From Malania oleifera (Eukaryota; Streptophyta; Magnoliopsida; Santalales; Ximeniaceae): a stretch of 64,000 nt of DNA. The stretch is from contig NC_080420.1 in the NCBI RefSeq assembly GCF_029873635.1, forward strand, positions 50,421,457-50,485,456, given 5' to 3'. The notes under the pieces are model-generated. The model did not search any database. It was not told the origin of the DNA and saw only the letters and a list, made by a program, of their open reading frames with translations. How positions within the stretch are numbered: the first letter of the stretch is position 1; each line of letters opens with the position of its first letter. Shown piece by piece: positions 33,196-44,899 of this stretch. The translations under genes and the position numbers were made by a program.

Positions 33196-34115
33196 GTTAG
33201 ATTAGGGTTAATACTAGGTGTCGATTACATGGGAGGAAACCCATGTTAAGCTCTATTCCTTCATGCATGCTTGTCCTAAGATTTGAACATAAGACCTCTA
33301 ACATAAAAGTCCAACTTTAACCAATGAAATGTCTCATAAGAGACTTATGTTAGGTGGTATCTTGACTTTGTGGTAGGACCCATGAGAAAAAAAAAAAAAA
33401 AACAAGAAAAGAAAAGCCAATGCTTGATTAGTGGATTACATGGGAAATTGCCATGTATTTATTTGGTAGTTGGTTACATTTTCTCTTGGGGGAGAGAATC
33501 CATGGCTCGATTAAGTGTGCTTGTAATTGAGAGTAAGTGTACATTTTGGAAGCATGAGAAGAAAAGAACTATTTGATTCCCCCCCCCCCCCAACCACCAT
33601 TTTTACATCTTTGAAGCCAATATCAAATGGTTGTTGGAGTCCAATTTTGATGAAATTTCAGTATATTGCATTTAATGGCATGAAGATTATTTCTATAGGT
33701 CTTGATCATTTACTGACATTCTTATTTTTTGTCTGTAAATACCCACTTGGTGAGACCTTTTCTTGTTGTTTTTGTTGAAATCCGTCTTAGGGTAATGGAA
33801 ATTATTGTTACCCAAGAGTTGAACACTCTTTATGATTATATATCTTATTGATTGGTGATCTCTAGGTTGCTTTGAAGAATTTGTACTTGTAATCCAGTTG
33901 TTGATTTAGTGGAAGATTTTTCTGATTTCATTCCTATAGTTTTTCTCTTTATATTGGAGGGTTCTCCACATAAAGTTGCGTATGTCTCTTGTCAATGCAC
34001 TTGTGATTGTATGCTTTGGTTATTGGTGAACTATTGTTATTACCATTTGGCTTGCACAAAAAGGCATAGATTATTTTCTTGGGATTGTTAGAAATTTGGT
34101 GTCACTCGAAAAAAA
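33196..34115 (+). repeat. Possible 5' LTR of copia-5
   Basis: Lies directly upstream of a copia gag remnant. It starts TGTTAGATTAGGG, contains a weak TATA-like CTGTAAATACCC (33733-33744), and ends near a decayed primer-binding-site-like TTGGTATAAGA (about 34119). No matching 3' LTR is in the window, so the call rests on position only. A G/C-poor stretch at 33375-33400 is A-rich, and a C run is at 33580-33591. Confidence 0.35.
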
Positions 34116-34119
34116 ATTG

Positions 34120-35950
34120 GTATAAGATTTGAGGTTATATTTCAATTATATTTTCTTGTGCGACTTGAATGGAAGAGAGTTCTTGCACAATGTTTAAGCT
34201 TATGACCTCAATTTATTCCATTTGGAAGATTAAGATTAATGGAAGATATTTTATATTGTGAAGAAAATGTTTCTACTTATTAAAGTGAAGGAATCAAGCA
34301 AAAAGACAAGTAATGATTATTGGGAATTGATGAATAGAAAAAGCCATTTGAAAAATTAGGCAATGGGTTAACCAAGATGTATTCCACCATGTTGTGCAAG
34401 AAGTTCAATCTGACAAAGTTGGACAGGAAATGGAACGAAAGATCCCACAAAAAAAATGTTATTCTTATTAGAAAGCTTGTGAACTTGAAATACAAAAAAG
34501 GGTGCAACATTGCAAATCACTTGAAAAATTTCTAAGAAAATATCAATGATGTTTCTACTTATTAAAGTGAAGGAATCAAGTAAAAAGACAACTAATGATT
34601 ATTGGGAATTGATGAATAGAAAATCCATTTGAAAAATTAGGCAATGGGTTAACCAAGATGTATTCCACCATGTTGTGCAAGAAGTTCAATCTTACAAAGT
34701 TGGACAAGAAATGGAACGAATGATCCCACAAAAAAAATGTTATTCTTATTAGAAAGCTTGTGAACTTGAAATACAAAAAAGGGTGCAACATTGTAAATCA
34801 CTTGAACAATTTCTAAGAAAATATCAATGAGCAGTATATCATGAAAATTATATTTGATGATAAAGTGCAAGCATTGCTTCTCATGAGTTTTTTTACTCGA
34901 TAATTAAGAAACCTTGATTGTCTCACTTAGCAACTCAACTTCTAATGGTGGTTTGACCTTGGGTATGTGAAAGATAGCATGTTTAATGAAGAAGCTAGAA
35001 GAAATGAAATGGAACTTCTTCTTCACATTCAGAGGCACTTGTTACCAAAAAATAGGGAAGAAGTAAAGTTAGAAAACCTTATGATATATCAAGATAAGTC
35101 GAGAGGAAGATGCAATTTAAGAAAAGGGAACATAATGCTACACTTTTGTGAAACTTAAGGCATATTGATAGTGAGTGTAGACATTTGGAAAGAGAGCAAT
35201 CTAAAGAGAATAATAAAAAATAAGAAGATAAAAACACAAAAAATAATTTCATCTAATGGTAATGTTATCATCTTTACTGATGGTTGTGTAAATCTCACGT
35301 GTATCAAGATTCTTCATAGACTGTTGATTTGGCGGCATCATTTCATGTTACATCTTAATATTGCTTCTTCATATCTTACTCCAATGGTGATTTTAGCTTT
35401 CTTAGGATGGGAAAAATAATGCTATGGCCAAATTGGTGGCATGTGAAAGGTTTATATGCGAATAGATATTGGAGGCAAATTGATTCTAAATAATGTGAGA
35501 CATGCTCCTAAGATTTAGCTTTATTTGATATCCTTCATGCTGCACTTGATGATAATGGCTTATATTAATTCCTTCGGTAATGGAAGATGAAAAATCACTA
35601 AGGGTAGCTTAGTGGTGGATAAAGGAAAGAAGAGATCACTCTTTACATGACATTAACTAAGCTATGCAATGGAATGGTGACTGTAATGGAAGACTTTTCA
35701 ATCAAATTATAACAAAGTAGCTTCTGCATATTGGTGTGAAAGGTCTTGGCATCCTTGAAAAAAGTGCAACTCCTTCCTATTACATGTATGCCTCTAAAGT
35801 CTTGCACACATTTTTTAGTAGGTAAACAACATAGAGTTGCATTTCATAGATCTCCTCCATCTAGATCACATGTTTTATATTTGAGTCATACAAATTTTTT
35901 TCATTATAAATGATAAGTCTCTTGGTGGTGCTTCATACTTTGTTACTTTT
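34120..35950 (+). pseudogene. Copia-5 gag, protease and start of integrase
   Basis: Blocks appear in order but in changing frames. They are YSIWKIKI near 34218, VNQDVFHHVVQEVQ-like and LIRKLVNLKYKKG (34440-34500), KDSMFNEEARRNEMELLL at 34967, and then a protease region in which the Asp-Ser-Gly of the active site is decayed (35320-35350). A pre-integrase block follows, and SLGGASYFVTF-like sequence (35915-35950) starts the integrase core. Integrase sequence appears to resume at 39717 after a nested element and again at 48019. It belongs to the copia class with an RNA-binding gag. Every domain is broken. Confidence 0.75.
34268..34831 (+). repeat. 282-bp direct tandem duplication within copia-5 gag
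   Basis: 34268-34549 and 34550-34831 are near-identical copies starting TGTTTCTACTTATTAAAG. Only a handful of differences are visible (for example a 3-bp length change after 'gaatagaaa'), so the duplication is much younger than the decay of the gag it sits in. Confidence 0.95.
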
Positions 35951-35991
35951 ATTTTTATTTTTATTTTTATTTATTTTTTATTTTTTTCTTT

Positions 35992-36577
35992 TGTGTTTGT
36001 GTGGCTCTTGTACTTGGTGGGGTTCATAAACAAAAGAAGAAAATCATATAGGTGTGCTGTGCAATCTCAAACATGAATTCTTGAGAATCTTGACCAGGAG
36101 CTCAACCAGGTTAACTCGTCCCCTAAAATCTCATACATGAAATCTTGAGAGTCTCGACTAGGAGCTTGACTAGGCTTGACTAGGTCGACGGTTGTGAGAA
36201 AAATTTCAAAATTTGAATTGGAACATTGGAACGATTGGGTATTTGGAGGGAAGCCTACAAGGGGTTGTTAAATATGCCATTTTGGGCATATTGTGAGTAG
36301 TGAGAGGGTAAGAAATGCAGATAAGATCATTGTAATCCATTATATTGTGTATCTTTGATCAATATAGTGAAACTTTTACCAATTGCTCTCGTGGATGTAG
36401 GCTTTGGCAAACCACATAATTTTTGGTGTTGTTGCTCTTATCTTTGTTTTCTTTATATTGATATGGTTGTGGAAGTATTCTATTTTTCATCATTTATATT
36501 GTTGCAAGTGTATGTTTGATCCTTTATACAATATACATAATTCATCGTGCATTGTTTGAGAGGCATTTCTCACAACA
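35992..36577 (+). repeat. 5' LTR of copia-6
   Basis: Matches 39099-39711 along its length; holds GTGGATGTAGGC and GGCAAACCACATAA near 36391-36420. It is preceded by a (TTTTTA)n-like tract at 35950-35987 that separates the LTR from the coding frame it interrupts. Confidence 0.85.
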
Positions 36578-36579
36578 AT

Positions 36580-36591
36580 TGGTATCAGAGC
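36580..36591 (+). other. Primer-binding site of copia-6
   Basis: TGGTATCAGAGC, an intact match to the usual initiator methionine tRNA complement, two bases after the 5' LTR. Confidence 0.9.
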
Positions 36592-36596
36592 GAAGT

Positions 36597-38825
36597 TGTA
36601 ATTGCCTTTGCATCTTCTTTTGCGAAATTTGATGTTTTCAAATTTTATGGAACTAGAACTCTCAGTTTGTGGCAAAGAAGGGTGAATGATCTTTTGGTGC
36701 AACAAGGTATGGTGAAAGTTTTGTATAGAATTCAACCGGATAGCATGGATGCAACGACTTGGAATGAATTGGGAGCAATCATTTGATTTTGTTTGACTAA
36801 TGACGTGTTGTATCATATCATAGATAAGAATTATCTGGAATTAGTTTGGCGAAAACTAGAAGGACGATATATGTCTAAGGTTTCATCAAAATCTGCAAGT
36901 GTAGTAGAAGAAGATTCATAATGTTGTGATAAAGATATGCTATGTGTTTCATCAGGTTCAGAGTGCCTCACAGGTGATTCTTGGATCTTAGATACCAAAT
37001 GATTTTATCTTAGAAAATGGTTTGACATCTATAGGTAAATTTATGCTGGTTGTATTTTGATGGAAAATGATATTTCATACAAAATATTTGTTATTGGAAA
37101 TGTCAAAATCAAAATGCATGATGGTGTTGTAAGAATCATATGTGATGTAAAGCATGAACTGGGTCTAAGGAAGAACGTTATTTCATTGGCTACTTTAGAC
37201 TGTAATCGATATTTTTATAAGTTTGAAAGTGGAGAAATGAAAGTGTGCCAAGGCGACTTAATAGTGATGAAAGGAGAAAAAGTAGCGGGAAATGTCTATG
37301 CACTGCATGATATTACGATTGTAGGTGGAGTTGCAACTGTTGAATCTGCATCGGATATCTTGTGGCATATGCGGTTAAAGCATATGGGTGACCATATGTT
37401 TTATGATGTTTGGGAACTAATGATGATATCATTAGGGAATAGACATATGTATTTCATGAATTTATAATGAAGGATCTTGGTGTACTTTATGTAGTGGCTG
37501 AGGTGGAGAACCAGGTAAGTAGAGAGATTCTCAAACCAGACATTGGGGCTGAGTATGCTGGTTTTGTTCAAGGAGTATTGTGAGCAGGGAAGATCATATA
37601 TAGGGCTTGCAAAGTACTTCTTGGTGAAGTTAGTGAGTATGACACATTTCTTGTGTGACCGATCGCCAAAGGTATCGCTAGATGGGAAAGTTGTAGGTAA
37701 ATTGTGGGCAGGTTTTGTGGTAGACTACTTAGTTGCGAGTAGATGTCCATTGGTGCACTATTCTAGTCATGAAGGATCTAGGTAAAATGTTATGTCTAGA
37801 TATACACTTTTCTAGGGTATAGGAAAGGTGGGTTCAAGTTGGGTGATCCTGTGGCAAAAAAAAAGGGTGATCGAGGACATTTCTTTTCATGATAAAGTCA
37901 TGGGGCAGCGTACTTGGGTAAAGGAAGAGAAAAAAATTCCAGAAAACTGCGGCCTCAGCAATCATGTTATTCAAGTGAATGTAAGGACTCAGGGCAAAAA
38001 TTCCGGTAGTTCTATCTCGAGTCAACAGTATCACTGTATGAATGAGCATGTGATGTAGGTGGAACAACATACTCAGGGCAAAGATGACGTTGTTCATATT
38101 ATAGGGAGTTTTAGCTTGGGGGACCATTAGGATCGCGGTGGGCCCATGTGCACTATCAGACCACCATTCAGGTATAAATTTGGCAGTTTGATGTTTAATG
38201 TATCCAATACTACCAGCAGTAAGGTTTCTACTATTTTTCAAGTTACAATGCCTTGCAAAGGGAAAAATAGGTGGATGAGTGCTATGGTGGAGATAATGGT
38301 GGTATTGCATATGTACCAGGTGTGTGAGTTAGTAAGGCTTCCAGTATGGAAGAGGGTGATAGGATGTAGTGAAGTGATTTATCTGTTGTATGTGAATGAC
38401 ATGTTATTGGCTGAAAAAGCTTTAACTGAGTCTAATCATTTGGGAACTCTGTTGAAAGGTTTTGACATGAATGTGTTGGGTACAGCCAAGATGGGTCTTG
38501 GTTTTTTTATTTGCATAGATAAAACTGTAGGGAGATTAGTATTATCTCAGGGTGGTTTTGTGGACAGGGCTACAGGGAAATTGGTGTTATCTTAGGGTGT
38601 CTTTATGGAAGGAACCACAGGGAGATTTTGTTTGCTATCTCAAGGGGGTTTTGTGGAGAATCAATATGTAATGTCCACCACTCGATACCCAAGGATAGAC
38701 TGTGATGTCCTGGATACATCAAAGGTCCCTCATGATTGTGCAATGGGGTGTTTCAGTAGGCAAAGAGTGAACCGTCAGTTGTTAGTTTTGTTGAAGACTA
38801 TGCAGGAGGCTTTGATGGCATAAGG
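36597..38825 (+). pseudogene. Copia-6 polyprotein remains
   Basis: Gag start: FDVFKFYGTRTLSLWQRRVN (36628-36690), then LTNDVLYHIIDKNY. Protease region: DSWILDTK near 36977, with the active-site Ser-Gly lost. Pre-integrase block: VKIKMHDGVVRIICDVKH and ILWHMRLKHMGDHM (37100-37400). An integrase C-terminal block follows (DRSPKVSLDGKVVGKLWAG, 37655-37715), so the catalytic core has been deleted. RT is represented by YLLYVNDMLLA (38385), where the usual second residue pair Asp-Asp is Asn-Asp. LSQGGFV repeats and a short RT tail end the region. It could not be active. Confidence 0.82.
38526..38665 (+). repeat. Triplicated ~46-bp coding repeat in copia-6 RT
   Basis: The stretch ACAGGGAGATTGGTATTATC plus a following 'tcagggtggttttgtgga' occurs three times (starting about 38526, 38572 and 38617). 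It encodes repeated GRLVLSQGGFV-like segments where relatives have one. Confidence 0.8.
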
Positions 38826-39098
38826 CTTGCCGTAGTTTTTGTGTTTACTATTATGGGATGGTCTCATTGGAAGCCTAAGGTGAAGTTTTCAGGTATTGCA
38901 TCTACAACTCTATCGGGGTTGATAGTAGAAGCTGAAGCTGCCATCGACAAGTTCAAGCGGCATTGCTTGAACTTGGTGTCTGTATCTAAGTGCTAGAAGG
39001 GAGATGGTCCCAACCGAACGTTCTAAGTTCAAGGTGGAGAAATCATATTTGTTTTTAGGTTCTCCTAAGGGGTGTATAATCACCAAGGTGGATATTGT

Positions 39099-39711
39099 TG
39101 TGTTTGTGTGGTTCTTATACTTGGTGGGGGTTCATAAACAAAAGAAGAAAAGCATATGGGTGTGTTGTGCAGCAGGCACTCGTCGACAAGTGTCTCTTTC
39201 GTCTATGAGTGAGAGCAGATAAATATCATACATGAACTCCTGAGAGTCTTGACCAAGCTTGACCATGTCAACTTGTCCCCTAAAATCTCATATATGAATT
39301 CCTATGAGTATCAACCAGGTTGATGGTTGTGAGAAAAATTTCAAATTTAGAATTGGAACGTTGGAACGGTTGTGTATTTGGAGGGAAGCCTCTGAGGGGT
39401 TGTTAAATATGCCATTCTAGGCATATTGTGAGTAGTGATAGGGGAGAGAAGGAGGGAATATCATTGTAATCCATTGTATTATGTATTTTTAATCTTAATA
39501 GTGAAACTTTTACCGATTGCTCTTGTGGACGTAGGCTTTGCCGAACCATGTAATTTCTAGTTTTGTTGCTTTTATCTTTGTTTTCTTTACATTGCTATGG
39601 TTGTGGAAGTATTTTTTTTTTCATCATTTAGATTGTTGCAAATGTATATTTGATCCTTTATACAATATACATATTCCGCTGTGCATTGTTAGAGAGGCAT
39701 TTTTCATAACA
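39099..39711 (+). repeat. 3' LTR of copia-6
   Basis: Preceded by a weak purine tract (CCAAGGTGGATAT). It has an extra ~40-bp stretch relative to the 5' LTR, with ACTCGTCGACAAGTG at 39178-39192. Contains GTGGACGTAGGC and TTTGCCGAACCATGTAA (39525-39553). Confidence 0.85.
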
Positions 39712-39716
39712 CTTTT

Positions 39717-39768
39717 GTTGATGATTGCACTTGAAAGTGCAGACTTTTGCTTTGAAATATAGAATCTA
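39717..39768 (+). pseudogene. Copia-5 integrase, short continuation
   Basis: After the CTTTT duplication the reading GTTGATGATTGCAC (Val-Asp-Asp-Cys) continues the copia-5 integrase block that broke off at 35950. It runs for about 50 bp until gypsy-3 begins. Confidence 0.6.
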
Positions 39769-39834
39769 TGTAAGAACCCAAACCGTGATATATGGAATAA
39801 ATTAATAAAGAGAAGGGTAGAAAGGTAATTGAGC

Positions 39835-40034
39835 AGGCTTCGTCGACGAAGCCAGAGTTCATCGATAAAGGCTTTTTGTTACTCGGCGACGAGGAGAAGC
39901 TGAGAGGTTTTGGGAAATCGGGAATCTTAGGCTCGTCGACGAGGCCACCATCTCGTCAATAAATGTCTTCAGTGACTCGTCGATGAAGACACCATCTTGT
40001 CAATGATGTTGGCCGAGTCAAAGGGCTATAAATA
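39835..40034 (+). promoter_or_regulatory. TCGTCGACGA box cluster and TATA box, gypsy-3
   Basis: TTCGTCGACGAAGC (39839), GCTCGTCGACGAGGC (39931), ACTCGTCGATGAAG (39976) and decayed copies; TATAAATA at 40027-40034. The 3' LTR repeats this at 46667-46860 with TATAAATA at 46880-46887. Same box as Tekay-2 although the rest of the LTR is unrelated by eye. Confidence 0.72.
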
Positions 40035-40067
40035 TCTATTCTATTGCTTCCAAGCTAAGTAATCAAG

Positions 40068-40125
<58 letters not shown>

Positions 40126-40784
40126 TCTAACTCTCTAGATTTCTTCGTCGATCGTTGCCTTAATCGACGATTCGACGTTACTGCGAGGATTACAGAAGGA
40201 TTCTCTTCGAGATTTACGGAACGAATCTTCATTTCGAGCAGTTTTGGGTTTTGGCTCAAAATCAATGTAAGGCTCAGTTTTCTTTTCCGTTCCGGTAGTT
40301 TTGTAGGGAATGGAGTTGTGAGTAGAATCTGTACTGTGTTTTATAGGTTTTGGGAACTCGATTCGCTGTTTAGGGGCTGTAGAGTTTAGGATTGGATTTT
40401 TGAGGAAAGGTAAGGGGATTCTATTTATGTCAATTTTTTTTGAAATCAGACTTGGTAGAGTTGTGGTTCACGGTCCTATGTGTGTTTTGGTTACTCATTT
40501 TGGGAAATCTAACAGGTAAAACTATGGGTTTTTCATGTTACAGTTTTGGGAAAAAGGAGGCATTGGGATGCATCTCTAGTTTTGTTGGAAAACCATAAAT
40601 ATATTGTGATATATATACTGTTATAGGGATGGTCGTGCCTTGACATGTCTAAACTGTATATGTTTGGAAAATCATGATTTTAGATTACCAAATGGGTGTG
40701 GTTTGTTTGTTTATATGAGCATGCATGGTTGTGTTTTGTTAAAATGCAATAGGAACGGGGTTCCGAATTGTTACAGGTACTGAA

Positions 40785-41000
40785 AGAGTGTTCAGCTCTA
40801 TATCCGATGGTGTGAAATATCACCTGCCATGTGTGGCAAGAGTGTTCGGCTCTATATCCGAGGGCGTGAGCCTTACCAATTGATCACCGAAGGGTGTGGA
40901 TGCACCAGTTGTACCGGTACGATGCCATGGAAGCCTAGGGCTACGCCATGTGTCGGCGATACTGTGTAATGCGGGCTAGCTTTGAGCCGAAGGGTGTGAT
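40785..41000 (+). repeat. Short internal repeats in gypsy-3 LTR
   Basis: AAGAGTGTTCGGCTCTATAT occurs twice (about 40784 with one change, 40839), and 'accgaagggtgtg' / 'gccgaagggtgtga' motifs recur at about 40886 and 40987. The 3' LTR has the same set at 47588-47810. Confidence 0.6.
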
Positions 41001-41566
41001 GACACCTGGTTACTTAATCATGTGTGTGCGCGTGAATGCACTGTACTGGAACTATTTTGTGAAAATACTGGAATTGCGTTGAACTGTGTATGTTTTGGGT
41101 CATGATAACACTCAAATGCATCACACCGATATAACCTAGATCTGCCTTATTGAGAGGTGTCTCACCTTTGCTGTACGTACATATTTTTCAGGTTCTTCGA
41201 GTAACTGGAACTAGCATCCTTGTGTTGGGAGTGTAGTGGTCTGTGTGCTGCAAGAGGTACTTGGGTAAGTACTAGGACTATACTAGGTTGTCTTTTGTGG
41301 TTTTGGCAGACACCCGAGTTTATGTTTTGTATTATGGAAACTGGATTCCTTTTGTATAGAATCTGGTATGGTACATAATATGTATAGAAAGACCTTTTTC
41401 CGCTGTGTATCTGTAATTTATATGAATGTGTATAGGGTGTACACGAACCTCACGGGGTCGGACCCTCATTCATTGTGCCGTGTCATTGATGACTGTATGA
41501 TACAGGGACAAGTTAGGTTACTAATTCACCCATGGTTCCCATTTTCGGGTCTGGGGTGTGACAACT

Positions 41567-41578
41567 TGATATCAGAGC
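41567..41578 (+). other. Primer-binding site of gypsy-3
   Basis: TGATATCAGAGC, one G-to-A change from the initiator methionine tRNA complement. Confidence 0.8.
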
Positions 41579-41889
41579 TAACTAGGTTCTTAGGATTTAT
41601 AGACTTGGTTAGGCATAGCATTGTGTACATACCAGAGTATAGGATATTAGAAATGGGTAGAGTAGGTCGAGGGTTGTTTTGTTGCTAGACATGGACTCGT
41701 TGGTGGTGTTCCGTGTTTTTCCTAGAATGACAATTTCAGTAAAATCATGGCAAACCATTGATGATATTCGTGTCGGTGTGATGGGGCAGACTTGGACCCG
41801 TGAGGGGGTAGTTAACATGATTAGTTGTAGATAATTGTGTTAACTATACGTGTTGTAGGAATACTAACAGGTTCGTATCGTTTTTCAAA

Positions 41890-43320
41890 ATGGAGCCTAA
41901 GGATAACAACTTGGGAAGTGGCTCCGAGGAGACTGCGAGTGATGAGTCTTCTTCTGTGCCTTGAGGTTTGACGAGGCAGTTTATGGGGGAGATTGGGCGA
42001 AGCGTCACGAGACGCGAACACTCCTACTGCTATGGGGTGCACTATTGAAAGGTTCACACACATGCACCCTCCGACGTTCTCAGGAGGACTAGATCCAATG
42101 ATAGTTGAGGATTGGGTTGAGAAGACCGAGAGGATTCTGGAGGTCTTACACTGCACAGATAAGCAGAGGGTCCTTAATGCTACCATCCAGCTGTCTAGGG
42201 AGGCAGAGCGATGGTGGACTGCGGTGAGTCAGCTGGAGAAGCAGAGAGCCAGTCCTATGGAGATGATTTGGAGCCGTTTTAAGGAGGCTTTATTTGAAAG
42301 ATACTTCTTGGCTTCCACACGCGACGCTAAGGTGGATGATTTTTCTACGCCGAATCAGGGAAATATGACGGTGCAAGGGTATGCTGCTCGGTATATAGAG
42401 TTATCCCGTTTCATGCAGTGTTTGGTCTCGAACGAGTATGAGAAGACTTGGAGGTTTGAGAAGAGCCTAAGGAAAGACATCCGCAGATTAGTGGGTATAT
42501 TGTAGATCCATGAGTTTTCAGCTTTAGTGGATAAAGCCACTATGATCGAGACCGGCATCTGGGACGATGAGGTGGATCAGGAACCGAAGAAGAGGCCAGT
42601 ACCTTGTGGTTCTCAATCTGGATCTCGTCAAGGATCGTGGAAGAAGAGGAATAGTGGTTTGAGTTACTGCCAGAATACTAAGCATCAGGGTTCTCAGATG
42701 AGCTAGTTGGGTGATCGTTGTATCAGGTGCCACAGATGGCATAGTGGTGAATGTCAGTCGTTTGGAGGTAACTGCTACAACTGTGGCCAGTTAGGTTACA
42801 TGGCACGAGATTGTCATGCACAAAAGAGGGGTATGCCTTATTCGAGTGAGAATCGGGGAAGTAATTAGGTATCTCGTAGGACTTATTAGGCAAACACAGC
42901 TCCGGCAAGGGTATACTTGCTTACTCCAACGAATGCTGAGCATGCGGGGAATGTGGTGATAGGTACTATGATGTTGCTTTTAAATATAGTTGTGGTTTTA
43001 TTTGATTTGGGTGCAGCCTACTCTTTTATATCTGTTAATTTTGTGAAACTATGTGAGGTGGAGACCCAAGTCAAGAAAAAAAGATTGTCTGTAGCTACAC
43101 CATCTGGGAGTGTATGCTTCTATAGGAGAATGTTAGGCGACTACCCAGTGGTAATTTAGGGGAAGCTACTACCGACGAATCTTGTGGTATATGACATGTC
43201 GGGGTTCGACGTCATACTAGGGATGGATTAGTTATTCTCCAAATATGTTGTGATCGATTATCATAGAAAGGTAGTAGTGTTTAGACCTCTTGGGAAGTAG
43301 GAGTACAAGTTTGTAGGATC
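41890..43320 (+). pseudogene. Gypsy-3 gag and protease
   Basis: ATG at 41890 (MEPKDNNLGSGSEETASDES), a stop (TGA) at about 41962 and a frameshift near 41985. The gag ORF (41993-42505) has RFTHMHPPTFSGGLDPMIVE, EAERWWTAVSQLEKQ and FKEALFERYF. Cysteine motifs RCHRWHSGEC and CYNCGQLGYMARDC lie at 42723-42816; the second has Tyr where the knuckle histidine belongs. The protease ORF 42917-43159 has LFDLGAAYSFIS, again Asp-Leu-Gly. Downstream stops are mostly TAG. Confidence 0.85.
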
Positions 43321-43324
43321 ATCT

Positions 43325-44890
43325 GTGCGTTCGACGCCACAGGTTCTATCGGCACTACAGGCGAGGAGGTTACTTTTAGATAGATGTCAGGGGTACCTAG
43401 CTTGCATGAGGGAACCGCCGCGAAATGAGTTGAGGCTCGAGGATATTTGGGTGGTTAACGAGTTCTCGGATGTGTTTCCAAAATACTTACCCGGTTTACC
43501 TTCAGATCGTGAAGTGGAGTTTGCAATAGAGTTGCTTCCTAGTAAGGCACGAGTCTCTAAAACTCCGTATTGGATGGCTCTAGCAGAACTCAAGGAGTTG
43601 AAGGAGCAGTTGCAGGAATTATTGGACAAGGGCTTCATTTGACCTAGTGTTTCGCCTTGGGGAGCTTCAGTTTTGTTTGTGAAAAAGAAGGATGGGTTGA
43701 TGCGTATGTGCATAGATTACTGTGAGATCAACAAGGCGACTATGAAGGATCGTTATCCTTTGCCTTGTATTGATGATCTCTTTGACTAGTTGCAGGGGAC
43801 TCAGGTCTTTTTGAAGATCGACGTACGGTTAGGGTATCATCAGGTGAGGGGTCGAGCCGAGGATGTAGAGAAAACTGCTTTCCGAACTAGATATGGCCAC
43901 TATGAGTTCTTAGTCATGCCTTTTGGGTTGAAAAATGCTCCAGTAGTGTTCATGGTTCTTATGAATAGGGTTTTCCATGAGTACTTGGACCGGTTTGTAG
44001 TGGTGTTTATTGATGACATTTTGGTATACTCGAGGAGTTCGGAAGAGCATGAAAACCATATGAGATTAATGTTACAGATTCTGTGGGAGAAGAAGTTGTA
44101 TGCTAAACTGAAGAAGTGTGAATTCTAGTTGAATTAGGTTGCATTCTTAGGCCATGTGGTGTCTAAGGACGGTATCTCAGTTGATCCTAGCAAGATCGAA
44201 GCTGTGGTCGACTGGTGAGGCCGAAGAATGTGCAGGAGGTTTAGAGTTTTCTAGGACTAGTGGGTTATTATCGTTGGTTCGTGGAGGGATTCTCTAAGTT
44301 GTTTAGGCCTTTGACTCGATTGAGTAGGAAGGGGGTGAAGTTTGAGTGGACCAGTGATTACGAGCAGTGCTTTTAGGAGTTGAAGCATCGACTGGTTACT
44401 GCTCCGGTTTTGACCATTCCTTCTGGGGATGGCAGTTTTGTGATTTATAGCGACGCGTCTTTGAAGGGTATGGGATGTGTGCTTATGCAGCAAGGTAAGG
44501 TAATAGCGTATGCTTCTCGGCAACTCAAGGAATACAAGAAGAATTACCCTACGCATGATCTGGAGTTAGCTGTTATTGTATATGCACTGAAAATTTGACG
44601 ACACTACTTGTATGGTGTGCAGTGCGAGATTTTCACTGATCACAAAAGCCTCAGGTACTTTTTCACACAGAAGGAGTTGAACATGAGGCAGAGACGGTGG
44701 TTTGAGTTGATCAAGGACTGCGATTGCACCATCAGTTATCATTTGGGGAAAGCTAATGTGGTAGCCGATATGTTGAGTTAGAAGTCAGATTGTGCGATAG
44801 TATCTGCAGTTGTAACTCAGCATCATATCAGACGGGATCTGGAAAGCCTTGGTATAAAGTTGGTGGCCGGTGATCATCAGGATTTCATTA
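43325..44890 (+). pseudogene. Gypsy-3 reverse transcriptase and RNase H
   Basis: FSDVFPKYLPGLPSDREVEF and KELKEQLQELLDKGFI precede a TGA at 43640. The core ORF 43790-44128 has [28 protein letters not shown] and FIDDILVYS with both aspartates. After stops, thumb and RNase H follow ([36 protein letters not shown] at 44380-44598, then [10 protein letters not shown]). Tryptophan and glutamine codons account for most of the stops. Confidence 0.88.
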
Positions 44891-44899
44891 CTAATTTGG

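Larger units (their letters stand above)
35992..39711 (+). mobile_element. Copia-6: deleted Tork/Tnt1-like copia element
   Basis: LTRs at about 35992-36577 and 39099-39711, starting TGTGTTTGTGTGG and ending ATAACA or ACAACA. CTTTT occurs on both sides (35946-35950 or 35988-35992, and 39712-39716). The internal region of only ~2.5 kb keeps parts of gag, protease, integrase end and RT, with large gaps. It sits inside the integrase of copia-5. Confidence 0.85.
39769..41563 (+). repeat. 5' LTR of gypsy-3
   Basis: 1795 bp. U3 boxes 39838-40000, TATAAATA 40027-40034, (CT)n microsatellite 40073-40128. The 3' LTR has only a short CT run at the same place. Confidence 0.92.

Noticed and set aside
34280..34791. 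Pair of minus-strand ORFs of similar sequence
   Set aside because: Antisense of the duplicated gag segment; the plus strand carries the recognisable copia motifs.
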